Below are positions 17,450-26,229 of a stretch of 64,000 bases of DNA, in pieces. How positions within the stretch are numbered: the first letter of the stretch is position 1; each line of letters opens with the position of its first letter. Under the pieces are notes generated by a model. That model had not been told where the DNA came from, did no database searches, and worked only from the letters and a program-made list of their open reading frames with translations. Made by a program: the position numbers and the translations under genes. The stretch is from Candidatus Methanomethylophilaceae archaeon (GTDB lineage: Archaea; Thermoplasmatota; Thermoplasmata; Methanomassiliicoccales; Methanomethylophilaceae), in assembly GCA_017461225.1 (NCBI GenBank), contig JAFTYV010000008.1, positions 16,013 through 80,012 of the forward strand, read 5' to 3'.

Positions 17450-18772
17450 ATGTACGTGGCGGTGGATGATACAGATTCTATACATGGTAACTGCACCACT
17501 TTCCTCGCCACGGAGATAATCCGCGAGTTGTCCGATCTCGACCTCATCGGATACCCGCGTCTCGTGCGTCTCAATCCCGCCACGCCCTGGAAGACAAGGG
17601 GGAACGGATCCCTGGTGATGAGGTTCGGCAGGGGCAGGGGACGTACCCGCATCGCGGGGGAGATAGGGGGTTCTGAGGTCCGTTGCTTCGATTCATGCAC
17701 CGGATACGAACCCGATTACGCGGAGGTCCTCGAACGTCTCATACCTATCGTCGATCGCAACCACGAGGACGATGCGGATCCGGGTCTGCTCATATCCAGG
17801 ACCAAACCGCCGCAGCACATGTATTTCTCGGGTGTGCGCACGATACTCGGTCGTCCCGATGTGGAACAGTATGTCGATCGTCCGGACACCCTGTCCTACA
17901 CCATCGGGAACGGCAGGGGCCTGATCGGATGCGTGTGCGGTATGGCGTGGAGGCCGATGGACCGCACATACGAGCTCCTGACGTACAGGCCACGTGAACG
18001 CTGGGGGACCGAACGTTCGTTCGTCCCCGGGACGATACGCGATGTGGAGTTCGGTTTGGATTCCACCTTCAACAGCTGGGAGGAGAGGAGTCGCAAGGTC
18101 GCCATGGTGCCGTCGACACCGTGTCCCGTGATGTACGGTCTGCGCGGGGATTCGGCGGATGACCTCCTGCTCGGCAGGGATATGATCGGGACGGAACCCA
18201 TAGACAGGTGGATGGTGTTCCTCACCAACCAGGGTACGGACGACCATATCATCCGTCATCCGGAATCCCTTGTACCGAACCAGTCGTATCTTGTCGGGGG
18301 CACGGTCGTCTCCACGGCACGTCATATCCTCGGCGGACACGTCCTCATGGATCTCGAGACGGACCACGGTGTCCTGACCTGTGCCGCGTACGAACCGTCC
18401 AAGGAGTTCCGTTACCTGTTCGACTGGTTGGTCCCCGGGGACGTGGTGGAGGTCATGGGTGAGCTCAGGGACGATCCCCGCACCCTGAACGTCGAGAAGG
18501 TCCATGTGGTCTCGTTGGCCAGGGACGTGGTGAAGGTGTCCAATCCCGTCTGTCCCCTGTGCACCCGTACCATGAAGTCCACCGGCAAGGGTCAGGCTTT
18601 CAAATGCAAGAGGTGCGGCACCAGGTCTACGGAACCGATCACGGCGGAGGTCCGCAGACAGGTCGTCACCGGATGGTACGAACCTCCCACCTCCGCGCGC
18701 AGGCACCTGTCCAAACCGCTGAAGAGGATGGGTCTGACCCAACCTGTGGAGTTCGTCAATGGTCGTATATAA
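17450..18772 (+). CDS. tiaS: tRNA(Ile2) 2-agmatinylcytidine synthetase TiaS
   Basis: 440 residues. TiaS uses ATP and agmatine to convert C34 of tRNA-Ile2(CAU) to agmatidine so it reads AUA. The N-terminal DDTD motif is at residues 6-9 (MYVAVDDTDS), followed by the TCKD-like and ferredoxin-like domains. A late OB-fold (VGGTVVSTARHILGGHVLMD) and a C-terminal zinc ribbon (CPLCTRTM, CKRCGT) complete the family architecture. Length is normal. A candidate substrate, a tRNA with anticodon CAT, lies at 63557-63630 (it may equally be elongator tRNA-Met). Confidence 0.95.
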   Translation: MYVAVDDTDSIHGNCTTFLATEIIRELSDLDLIGYPRLVRLNPATPWKTRGNGSLVMRFGRGRGRTRIAGEIGGSEVRCFDSCTGYEPDYAEVLERLIPIVDRNHEDDADPGLLISRTKPPQHMYFSGVRTILGRPDVEQYVDRPDTLSYTIGNGRGLIGCVCGMAWRPMDRTYELLTYRPRERWGTERSFVPGTIRDVEFGLDSTFNSWEERSRKVAMVPSTPCPVMYGLRGDSADDLLLGRDMIGTEPIDRWMVFLTNQGTDDHIIRHPESLVPNQSYLVGGTVVSTARHILGGHVLMDLETDHGVLTCAAYEPSKEFRYLFDWLVPGDVVEVMGELRDDPRTLNVEKVHVVSLARDVVKVSNPVCPLCTRTMKSTGKGQAFKCKRCGTRSTEPITAEVRRQVVTGWYEPPTSARRHLSKPLKRMGLTQPVEFVNGRI

Positions 18773-18784
18773 TAATCGACATTC

Positions 18785-18793
18785 TTTTATATA
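18785..18793 (+). promoter_or_regulatory. TATA box of the thiolase gene
   Basis: ttttatata, about 35 bp before the thiolase ATG at 18828. It predicts a short leader of roughly 15 nt containing aaggg as a Shine-Dalgarno. Confidence 0.55.
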
Positions 18794-18827
18794 CAGCCCA
18801 TCATCCGCGTGAACAGAAGGGATTCTC

Positions 18828-20006
18828 ATGGATGAGGTAGTAATTCTCAGTGCAGTCAGGACACCCATTGGAAAGTACGGAAAGACTCTCTCCGGTTTCA
18901 AGGCGACCGATCTCGGTGCTATGGTCGTCAAGGAGGCGGTCGACAGGGCCGGTCTCCAGCCCGGGGACATCGAGGAGTGCATCATGGGTAACGTCATCGG
19001 TGCCGGTCTCGGTCAGAACCCCGCCAGGCAGGCCGCAATCGGTGCCGGTCTCCCCGTGGAGATCGGATCCTTCACCGTCAACGCGGTCTGCGGTTCCGGA
19101 ATGAAGGCCGCCATGCTCGCATCCGATGCCATCAAGGCCGGGGAGTACAACGTCCTCGCCGTCGGTGGAATGGAGAACATGTCCGCGGCACCCTACATCC
19201 TCAACGGTGCGAGGTGGGGTTACAAGATGAACGACCAGACCATGGTCGACGCGATGGTCCACGACGGACTCTGGGACATCTTCAACAACCAGCATATGGG
19301 ATTCACCGGTGAGATCGTCGCCGAGAGGTTCAACGTGTCCAGGGAGGATGCGGACCAGCTCTCCGTCGAATCCCACCAGAAGGCCGCCGCAGCAATCAAG
19401 GCGGGTAAGTTCAAGAACGAGATCATGCCCATCACCATCCCCTCCAAGAAGGGGGACATCGTGTTCGACACCGACGAGGGTGTCAGGGAGGACTCCTCCA
19501 TGGAGTCCCTCGGCAAGCTCAAGCCCGTCTTCAAGAAGGACGGAATCGTCACCGCGGGCAACTCATCCCAGCTTAGCGACGGTGCATCCTCGCTCGTCGT
19601 CGCATCCAGGAAATGGGCGGAGGAGCACGGACTCAAACCCCTCGCCACCATCGAGGCATACGGAGAGCGCGGAGTCCTCCCCGAGCACATCATGGAGGCA
19701 CCCATCCCCGCGACCCAGCACGTCCTGAAGAAGGCCGGTATGACCATCGACGACATCGATCTCTTCGAGCACAACGAGGCGTTCGCATCCGCATCCTGTG
19801 CCGTCAAGAAGGAGCTCAACGTCCCCGACGAGATCTTCAACGTCAACGGTGGAGCCGTCGCACTCGGTCATCCCATCGGATGTTCCGGTGCACGTGTCCT
19901 CACGACCCTGCTGTACGCACTGCAGGACCGCAACAAGGATGTCGGTCTCGCGACCCTCTGCCTCGGAGGCGGAAATGCGGTGACCACCATAATCCGCCGC
20001 TGCTGA
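18828..20006 (+). CDS. Acetyl-CoA C-acetyltransferase (bacterial-type thiolase)
   Basis: 392 residues. Condenses two acetyl-CoA to acetoacetyl-CoA, or the reverse. The nucleophile is Cys88 (NAVCGSGMKA). NEAF is at about 316, GHPIGCSGAR carries the catalytic His, and CLGGGNAV holds the second Cys. The sequence and length match bacterial/PhaA-type biosynthetic thiolases rather than the archaeal thiolase that is fused or adjacent to a DUF35 protein and HMG-CoA synthase, neither of which is nearby. Likely role is mevalonate supply. Codons favour the optimal set seen in the atp genes, suggesting strong expression. Confidence 0.93.
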   Translation: MDEVVILSAVRTPIGKYGKTLSGFKATDLGAMVVKEAVDRAGLQPGDIEECIMGNVIGAGLGQNPARQAAIGAGLPVEIGSFTVNAVCGSGMKAAMLASDAIKAGEYNVLAVGGMENMSAAPYILNGARWGYKMNDQTMVDAMVHDGLWDIFNNQHMGFTGEIVAERFNVSREDADQLSVESHQKAAAAIKAGKFKNEIMPITIPSKKGDIVFDTDEGVREDSSMESLGKLKPVFKKDGIVTAGNSSQLSDGASSLVVASRKWAEEHGLKPLATIEAYGERGVLPEHIMEAPIPATQHVLKKAGMTIDDIDLFEHNEAFASASCAVKKELNVPDEIFNVNGGAVALGHPIGCSGARVLTTLLYALQDRNKDVGLATLCLGGGNAVTTIIRRC

Positions 20007-20093
20007 TACCGATATCAACACCAAACCTCTTAGAAACCCCTTACACCAGTCCAATCCGGAAAGGGTTATGAACACAGTTTTCGATTCCGGATC

Positions 20094-21323
20094 ATGAAGA
20101 CGTTGGATTCCATCCTGCGCTGTATCGAGGATTCAAGGGACGCGATCATCGACACGATGATGGGCATGATCCGTATCCCGGCACTCGCACCGGTGAACGG
20201 CGGTGATGGGGAATCCAGGAAGGTGGACTACCTCATGACCCATCTCGGCGGTTTCGACAGTGTCGTCAGGGTCGATGTCCCCGATGACCTGGATCCTGGT
20301 GTGATGAGGTCCAACGTTCTGGCGAGGAAGGACGGTCCCGGGAAGGGCACCGTGTGGATAGTCGCACACACGGACGTGGTCCCCGCAGGGGATCCCTCCC
20401 TCTGGACATCCCCTCCGTTCGAACCCGTCCTCAGGGACGGGCGCATATACGGTCGTGGTACGGAGGACAACGGTCAGTCCGTCATATCCTCCCTCTTCGC
20501 GTCCAGACAGTTCCTCGACATGGAGCTGAGGGGCATGTCCATCGGTGTCGCCTACGTCGCCGACGAGGAGACGACCAGCAGGATGGGGATAGAATACCTC
20601 CTGGACCACGGCTACTTCTCGGAGGACGATGTCATAATCGTTCCGGATTGGGGATCCCCCGGAGGTTCCATGGTGGAGGTCGCGGAGAAGAACCTGGTGT
20701 GGTTGAGGTTCTCCGTGGAGGGTAGGACCACCCACGGTTCGACCCCGGACCAGGGTATCAACGCCTACCGTGTATCCACCAGGTTGCTGGTGGATCTGAT
20801 GGATTCCTTCGAGAGGGAGTTCGGGGATGAGGATCCGCTGTTCCTTCCTCCGGTGTCCACCTTCGAGCCCACCAAGAGGCCGGCCACGGTCGAGAACGTG
20901 AACACCATTCCCGGTCAGGACGAGTTCTCCATGGACATCAGGTTGCTCCCCAGGTACGATATCGATGATGTTGTGGCGATGGCGGAGGACATAGCGCGCA
21001 GACACTCCGAGGCCACCGGTGCGGGGATAACGGTGTCGGAGATACAGCGTCACACCTCGGGTGCTCCCTCCTCCACGTCCGGAAGGGGTTACAGGGCGCT
21101 GTCCGAATCCGTCGCATCCGTTACCGGCAACGTCCCCGTCGCGGTCGGTGTCGGTGGTGGGACCTGTGCCAACTTCTTCAGGGCGAGGGGTCTCGACGCA
21201 TACGTGTGGCAGTGCGGTGGTGGAACCCTCCATGCACCGGATGAATACGTCGTGCTCGATAACCTGGTGACGGACTCCAAGGTCTTCGCGACACTGTTCT
21301 ACAAGTTGTGTGTGGATGGATGA
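20094..21323 (+). CDS. M20-family metallopeptidase (ArgE/DapE/dipeptidase type)
   Basis: 409 residues. Two-zinc hydrolase. Ligand blocks are visible: VAHTDVVPAG, YGRGTEDNGQ (bridging Asp), VADEETTSRMG (catalytic Glu) and, at the end, TLHAPDEYV. A dimerisation domain is inserted in the middle (about residues 200-310). Family members hydrolyse peptides, acetylornithine or succinyl-diaminopimelate; the substrate cannot be read from sequence. The stop abuts the convergent ftsY stop with no spacer. Confidence 0.87.
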   Translation: MKTLDSILRCIEDSRDAIIDTMMGMIRIPALAPVNGGDGESRKVDYLMTHLGGFDSVVRVDVPDDLDPGVMRSNVLARKDGPGKGTVWIVAHTDVVPAGDPSLWTSPPFEPVLRDGRIYGRGTEDNGQSVISSLFASRQFLDMELRGMSIGVAYVADEETTSRMGIEYLLDHGYFSEDDVIIVPDWGSPGGSMVEVAEKNLVWLRFSVEGRTTHGSTPDQGINAYRVSTRLLVDLMDSFEREFGDEDPLFLPPVSTFEPTKRPATVENVNTIPGQDEFSMDIRLLPRYDIDDVVAMAEDIARRHSEATGAGITVSEIQRHTSGAPSSTSGRGYRALSESVASVTGNVPVAVGVGGGTCANFFRARGLDAYVWQCGGGTLHAPDEYVVLDNLVTDSKVFATLFYKLCVDG

Positions 21324-22484
21324 TCACTCGAACATCCTGTCGATCATCCACTCGGTGTTGAATTTGACGATGTCCCCGTACTCCTGACCGTTGCAGACGA
21401 ACGCGATGGGCTTCCCGATGGTGTGGGCGATCGAGAGTGCGGCACCACCCTTGGCGTCGGTGTCGATCTTGGTGAGGATCACCGCATCGATGCCTATGGC
21501 GGCATCGAACACCTTGGCCTGTTCTATGGCGTCGTTCCCGGCGAGGGAGTCACCGACGAAGACCTTGAGGTCCGGTTTGGAGACCCTGACGATCTTCTTC
21601 ATCTCCTCGATGAGGTTGTTGTTGGTCTGCATACGTCCGGCCGTGTCGATGAGGACCACGTCCTTCCTCTTGGACCTGGCATGCTCTATGGCGTCGTATG
21701 CGACCGCGGCGGGATCCGCATCGTGGGCCTGTTTGACGATCTTGCATCCGAGTTTCTCGGAGTGGATCGTGAGCTGCTCTATCGCCCCGGCCCTGAACGT
21801 GTCGCAGGCTGCGAGGACGACGGTCCTACCGCTGCCCTGGAGGCGGTTCGCGACCTTGGCGATGGCGGTCGTCTTGCCGGTTCCGTTGATGCCCACGAAC
21901 ATTATCGTGGTGGGTCTCCCCCTGCCCTCCATCCACTGGTCGAAGTCGAACTCGTTGATCTTGAGGACGTTCCTGACCGCGTCCTTGAGGGCCATCTCGA
22001 CGACCTGCTCCAGGGTGTAGGAGCGGTCGTACTTCTTCCCGACGAGGTTCTCCCTGACGCCGGCCTTGATCTCCTCGACGACGGGGTATGCGACGTCCGC
22101 CTCGAGCAGGATGATCTCGAGTTCGTCGAGGATCTCGTCCAGGGGATCCTCCTTGATCCTCTTACCGGAGGATTCGGAGACGGGGACGGAGGGGGCGGCC
22201 TCGGTCCTAGCGACCTTGGCCTCCCTCTTCGCCTCCTTCTTCAGTTTGAGGAGCTCCTTCCTGGAGAGCTTCGGCTCCTCCTTGACGGGCTCCTGAACGG
22301 GTGTGTCCGGAACGGTCCGGACGGGTTCCGGTGCCTTGACCTCGGGGGTCGGCTCCGTCACGGTCTCGGGCTGCTGCGGGGCGGTGGGCTGTTCGGGTTC
22401 CTCCTTCTTGTACACCTTCTCCTCGTCGAGGTTCTTCGATTTGGAGAACAGGCCTTTGATCTTGGATTTGAGGGACTCGAACAT
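21324..22484 (-). CDS. ftsY: Signal recognition particle receptor FtsY
   Basis: 386 residues. GTPase that docks SRP-ribosome complexes at the membrane. After an N-terminal helix (MFESLKSKIKGLFSK) comes a low-complexity charged and proline-rich linker (to about residue 110), then the NG domain. G1 is GINGTGKTTA, followed by CDTFRAGA, DTAGRMQ and TKIDTDAKGGA. The ATG at 22484 follows a GGTGG Shine-Dalgarno, so a GTG at 22493 is unlikely. It is the last gene of a three-gene translation and secretion operon (rpl18a-pfdA-ftsY), a common archaeal arrangement. Confidence 0.96.
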   Translation of the reverse strand: MFESLKSKIKGLFSKSKNLDEEKVYKKEEPEQPTAPQQPETVTEPTPEVKAPEPVRTVPDTPVQEPVKEEPKLSRKELLKLKKEAKREAKVARTEAAPSVPVSESSGKRIKEDPLDEILDELEIILLEADVAYPVVEEIKAGVRENLVGKKYDRSYTLEQVVEMALKDAVRNVLKINEFDFDQWMEGRGRPTTIMFVGINGTGKTTAIAKVANRLQGSGRTVVLAACDTFRAGAIEQLTIHSEKLGCKIVKQAHDADPAAVAYDAIEHARSKRKDVVLIDTAGRMQTNNNLIEEMKKIVRVSKPDLKVFVGDSLAGNDAIEQAKVFDAAIGIDAVILTKIDTDAKGGAALSIAHTIGKPIAFVCNGQEYGDIVKFNTEWMIDRMFE

Positions 22485-22497
22485 CTTTACCACCTTC

Positions 22498-22932
22498 TCA
22501 CTGCATTGGCTGCTGCTGTCTGTTCATGTACTCCTGCTGCACCGCAGAGGAGATGTTGGCGAGGGCCTGCTGCGCCTCGTTGAGGGCGTCGGCGGACTTC
22601 TTGAGGGCCTCGGAGATCTCGGCGCCGTTCGCCTCCATGTACTCGACCGCATCGGTGACGTCCTTCTCGACGGAGATGTTGCTGCCGATGCCGACAACGA
22701 CGTTCTTGTTGGAGGTCACCTTGACTGTGACGAAAGACGAGGCACCGACGGGGATCATGATCTCATCGCCCTCCTTCGCATCCTTGAACGCCTTGAGGGC
22801 ATCGGATGTGAGCGTTACCTCCTCGAGGGAGACGCGGAGGACCTGGACCTGGCGACTGAGTGCCTCGACCCTCTCCTTGTAGGATTCCATCACGGCGATG
22901 GCCTGACGGAGCTCGGCATCTTCCAAGTTCAC
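22498..22932 (-). CDS. pfdA: Prefoldin alpha subunit
   Basis: 144 residues. Forms the alpha2beta4 chaperone that hands unfolded proteins to the thermosome. Two long coiled coils (residues about 8-50 and 90-130) flank a beta hairpin region (IMIPVGASSFVTVKV), as in prefoldin alpha. The C-terminus is rich in Gln and Met (NRQQQPMQ). The start overlaps the rpl18a stop by 4 bp. Confidence 0.93.
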   Translation of the reverse strand: MNLEDAELRQAIAVMESYKERVEALSRQVQVLRVSLEEVTLTSDALKAFKDAKEGDEIMIPVGASSFVTVKVTSNKNVVVGIGSNISVEKDVTDAVEYMEANGAEISEALKKSADALNEAQQALANISSAVQQEYMNRQQQPMQ

Positions 22933-23156
22933 TCACCAATCTGGTATTTCACGACGTGGTTCGTGACCTGGTCTGCGGCGAGCTCGGTGACATCGTTGAT
23001 GTGGATCTGCCATCTCTTGAGCTTGTGCTTGCTGCCGATGGTGGAGAGCGCCTTCTCCTTGACTGCTGCCTCATCCTCGGCTGCCATCTCGATGGAGAAT
23101 ACCTGCTGCTTCTGCCTGATGTCGTCGTAAGAACCGGTTACGCGGAATGCTTTCAT
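22929..23156 (-). CDS. rpl18a: Large-subunit ribosomal protein L18Ae (LX)
   Basis: 75 residues, matching archaeal L18a/LX: MKAFRVTGSYDDIRQKQQVF at the start and the block SKHKLKRWQI. Promoter side: an aaggtaatt Shine-Dalgarno precedes the ATG. A TATA-like tctatataat (minus strand, near 23214-23223) lies further upstream. First gene of the rpl18a-pfdA-ftsY operon. Confidence 0.93.
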   Translation of the reverse strand: MKAFRVTGSYDDIRQKQQVFSIEMAAEDEAAVKEKALSTIGSKHKLKRWQIHINDVTELAADQVTNHVVKYQIGE

Positions 23157-23291
23157 TTTAATTACCTTGTTTCCGTGAACTACCGCCTGTTAATAAAGGC
23201 TTTGGTAAGTTATTATTATATAGAACGTCCGGCGCCAAACCTCCGGTGTGCGTCCGGAATGGTCTCCCCGCGATGTGCCAGACATCCGTTT

Positions 23292-24521
23292 TCAGAAGAG
23301 TTTGACCTGTTCGGACGCCTCGGATGCGTGACCTATGTCGGCCATCTTCCTTCCCACCAGGAACACCGCCGCGTACTCGGGGACCTCGGTCTCCCCGTTC
23401 AGGTCGAAGTGCTGTCCCTTCATGTCCAGGGTCGAGTCCCTCCTCATCGTCACCTTCACGGGATCGTCGGAGTACTCGTCGGGGACCGCCATCTGAAGAG
23501 GGTCGAAGTCCGTGAGCTCCTCGCGGGTTATGGGTGTGACCCTCAGTCCGCTCTTGCCGTGGACCGAACCCGGCAGGCGGATCAGCCTCTTGATGTCCGC
23601 CGTGACAGGTTCGTCGACCTCGCCGGAGAGCCTGTACGCGACATCCTCCTTCATCAGCTTCACGAGCATGTTCTGCGTGGACTGGGAGAGGACGGCCATG
23701 GTGTTCTTCACGAACAGGGTCCCGCGGTTCTTCCTGAGCTCCTCCTGGGCCTTCAGCACCGTCTGGTTGTTGCTGCCCTTGATGCTCGGGTACTCCCGCT
23801 TTATCGTCTTCACGTCGCAGTCGCAGAACACGTTGACCACGTCCATGAGGCCGTTGCGCATCTTCAGCCTCCATCCGCCGGAGTCGGCGGACGGGATGAG
23901 GCGGTCCTTGGCGACGTTCGTGCGGACCCCGCTGCCCGTCACGACCTGTGACGTGGCGACCCTGTTGTAGGGGAACACCCAGTCTATGTTCATGCCGGAG
24001 CAGGTGATGTAGTCCACTAGCTCCCTCCTCTCGTGGGTCCCGAGGTCCATGATGTCCGGTGTGCGGACGTGCGCATGGTAACCCCTGCCCCCGGAGAAGG
24101 TGATGTGGACCTGGTCCTCGGAGAAACCCAGGTCGTCGAGGAGGAACGAGTCCACGAGGTTTACCATCTCGTCCCTGATCTGAACCAGCATCTGCGCGTA
24201 GGTCATCTCCTTCGCACCGTCCAGATGGTCCGCGTCCAGATCGAATATGAGCTCGGCGCCCATCCACCCCTTCTCGTCCATCGTGGGGGCGTTGGGCCTC
24301 CTGTAGTACGACGTGGAGTAGTAGCTGTGGGACGGGACCTGTCCGATCATGAACCTGTTCAGCTCCTCGGGTCTGGCGAACCCCATGTGCCTCTGGACGT
24401 AGGTCCTGTCGAAGAACATGAATCCGAACTCCCTGCGTGTGAACCTGTCCGGGAGAATCGGCGAGTTGGACCTGTAGTACTTCCTGAACGCCTTCAGAAG
24501 GAAACGCTGGTTCGAATCCAT
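23292..24521 (-). CDS. priS: DNA primase small (catalytic) subunit PriS
   Basis: 409 residues. Catalytic subunit of the archaeal/eukaryal-type primase. The active-site acidic triad is DLDAD at residues 94-98 (ELIFDLDADHL). SGGRGYHAHV is the second core motif. The ATG at 24521 is chosen over longer upstream extensions because MDSNQRFLLKAFRKYYR is the normal PriS N-terminus and a TATA-like element sits about 30 bp upstream. PriL is not in the window. It shares a promoter region with the divergent TatD-like gene. Confidence 0.95.
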   Translation of the reverse strand: MDSNQRFLLKAFRKYYRSNSPILPDRFTRREFGFMFFDRTYVQRHMGFARPEELNRFMIGQVPSHSYYSTSYYRRPNAPTMDEKGWMGAELIFDLDADHLDGAKEMTYAQMLVQIRDEMVNLVDSFLLDDLGFSEDQVHITFSGGRGYHAHVRTPDIMDLGTHERRELVDYITCSGMNIDWVFPYNRVATSQVVTGSGVRTNVAKDRLIPSADSGGWRLKMRNGLMDVVNVFCDCDVKTIKREYPSIKGSNNQTVLKAQEELRKNRGTLFVKNTMAVLSQSTQNMLVKLMKEDVAYRLSGEVDEPVTADIKRLIRLPGSVHGKSGLRVTPITREELTDFDPLQMAVPDEYSDDPVKVTMRRDSTLDMKGQHFDLNGETEVPEYAAVFLVGRKMADIGHASEASEQVKLF

Positions 24522-24544
24522 GGTCCCCGATGCATCGACGACGT

Positions 24545-24558
24545 AGGTAATATAGGTG
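24545..24558. promoter_or_regulatory. Single TATA-like element between priS and the TatD-like gene
   Basis: ggtaatatagg-type sequence centred at about 24551. It is near-symmetric, reading taatatag one way and ctatatta the other. The start codons lie about 30 bp to the left (24521, priS) and about 28 bp to the right (24580, TatD-like). Only this AT-rich element exists in the 58-bp gap. Confidence 0.6.
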
Positions 24559-24579
24559 TGCGCGTTCGTACCAAACCGC

Positions 24580-25416
24580 ATGAGCGAGAGGGTGCCGGTG
24601 TACGACAACCATATCCACATGAGCCCTTCGGGTCGCAACGTGGATGCACTGAGGGAGTTCCAGGCTGCCGGCGGGACGGGTCTGACGCTCGTCACGCTGC
24701 CTTACGAGGAGGTCAGGATAGCGCATGGGGACGACTTCGCGAGGTCGTACGAGGTCACGTACTCCATGGCCGACAGGGCCAGGGAGGCCACGGACCTGGA
24801 GATCAACATAGCCGTCGGGCCATACCCGGTGCTCATCCTCCCACTGTCCGAGATGTACGGTCTGGAACGTGCGGAGGAGATGATGGTCGAGGGCATGGAG
24901 GCCGCCGCACGCGATGTCGCGGAGGGCCGTGCCGTCGCCCTGGGCGAGATAGGGAGGCCGCACTTCCCCGTCTCCGACGAGATATGGGACGCGTCCAACA
25001 GGATCCTGTCCCGCGGTATGGAGCTGGCCAGGGAGCTGGACGTGCCCGTGATAATACACTGCGAGTCGGACGCCGACACCGACAGGTCCCTCGCGGAGAT
25101 GGCGGACCGTGCCGGTCTGGACCGCGGACTCGTCGTGAAGCACTCGTCACCGCCGTGGGTCACGGAGGAGGAGACCCATGGGGTGATGCCCTCCATACCC
25201 GCATCGAAGGCCAACCTGAAGGAGGCTCTGTCGAAGGGCACGGACCGCTTCATGATGGAGACGGACTACATCGACGACCCCGCCAAGCCCGGGTCCATGA
25301 TGCCCGTGACCACGGTGCCGAAGAAGGTCGCGGCGTGGCTCTCCAACGGACAGGTCCCGGTGGAGAGCATCCACCGCATATGCGGGGACATACCCGATTC
25401 GCTCTACAAACGCTGA
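24580..25416 (+). CDS. TatD-like metal-dependent hydrolase (amidohydrolase superfamily)
   Basis: 278 residues. TIM-barrel hydrolase close to archaeal COG1831-type proteins. Metal-ligand motifs are YDNHIHMS (HxH), ALGEIGRPHF (Glu), VIIHCESDAD (His), VVKHSS (His) and METDYID (Asp). The actual substrate is unknown; the TatD family includes 3'-5' exonucleases. The ATG at 24580 is used because it fits a leaderless start from the shared TATA-like element. An 11-bp gap separates it from the next gene, so the two are probably co-transcribed. Confidence 0.85.
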   Translation: MSERVPVYDNHIHMSPSGRNVDALREFQAAGGTGLTLVTLPYEEVRIAHGDDFARSYEVTYSMADRAREATDLEINIAVGPYPVLILPLSEMYGLERAEEMMVEGMEAAARDVAEGRAVALGEIGRPHFPVSDEIWDASNRILSRGMELARELDVPVIIHCESDADTDRSLAEMADRAGLDRGLVVKHSSPPWVTEEETHGVMPSIPASKANLKEALSKGTDRFMMETDYIDDPAKPGSMMPVTTVPKKVAAWLSNGQVPVESIHRICGDIPDSLYKR

Positions 25417-25427
25417 GGATGATTGGA

Positions 25428-26186
25428 ATGGATTTCACGGTCACGTGTGTTTACGACGAGGGTGCCATGGTCGACACGCCCCTCATAGGGGCCAGGGGAT
25501 CGGCGATGCTCGTCGACATAGGGGGGAAGAGGGTGCTCTTCGACACGGGTCTGCGCGACAGGTACCTGACCCACAACCTTGAGCATCTCGATGTGGACCC
25601 CGAGTCCATAGACGCCCTCGTGGTGTCCCAGAGGAGACCCGACAACTGCAGGGCGGTCAACGCCGTGCTGGGTGCGAGGGAGAGCCCGCTGGACATCTAC
25701 GCGCCCCCGGGACTGTACGGTCCCAAGGGCGGATTGTTCTCCAAGGGTGTGGCCATAAGGGCCGACAACCTGGGGAAGGCGGTCCTCCACGACCTGGACG
25801 GTTGGATGGATGTTGTCCCGGGTGTCGCGGTCACCCCGATGTACGGTTACACCAACGGGTACGAGGAGGCATTCCTCGTCATAGACGGGAGGCCGCTCAC
25901 CGTCCTGAGCGGACGCGGCGTGGCCGGTCCGTCCCATGTGCTCGACACAGTGTCCCAGAGGTACGGCCGCAAGGTGGGTGCTTTCATAGGGTCCGTCCTG
26001 CTCGAGAAGATGAAGAAGCCCACGGCCAGGCAGTACGCGTCCGAGTTCGAGGCCCATGGATGCACCGAACTCCATCTGAACCACTGCACGGGCACCGACG
26101 GCATGACGAACCTCAGGGTGAACCTGGGGCTCTCCGCCGTGGACGACTTCTACGTGGGTATGAGGTTCGATTCGTCGAAAATATAA
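25428..26186 (+). CDS. Metallo-beta-lactamase-fold protein lacking the HxHxDH metal motif
   Basis: 252 residues. The overall pattern follows the COG1237 group (related to dihydropterin phosphate synthase-like hydrolases): TVTCVYDEGAM, the strand MLVDIGGKRVLFDTG, and a late LHLNHCTGTDGM. The signature motif, normally SHxHxDHxGG after the DALV strand, here reads SQRRPDNCRAVN, so the first His ligands and the Asp-His pair are gone. It is probably catalytically inactive or altered. The ATG at 25428 is preferred to one at 25419, which overlaps the Shine-Dalgarno region. Confidence 0.75.
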   Translation: MDFTVTCVYDEGAMVDTPLIGARGSAMLVDIGGKRVLFDTGLRDRYLTHNLEHLDVDPESIDALVVSQRRPDNCRAVNAVLGARESPLDIYAPPGLYGPKGGLFSKGVAIRADNLGKAVLHDLDGWMDVVPGVAVTPMYGYTNGYEEAFLVIDGRPLTVLSGRGVAGPSHVLDTVSQRYGRKVGAFIGSVLLEKMKKPTARQYASEFEAHGCTELHLNHCTGTDGMTNLRVNLGLSAVDDFYVGMRFDSSKI

Positions 26187-26229
26187 TAACTATTAAATAG
26201 AAGAATAAACAGATTAAAAGGTGATTGAA

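Noticed and set aside
24033..25427. Long upstream extension of the metallo-beta-lactamase-fold frame through priS and the TatD-like gene
   Set aside because: The upstream part is low-complexity antisense or out-of-frame translation; family similarity begins at the ATG at 25428.
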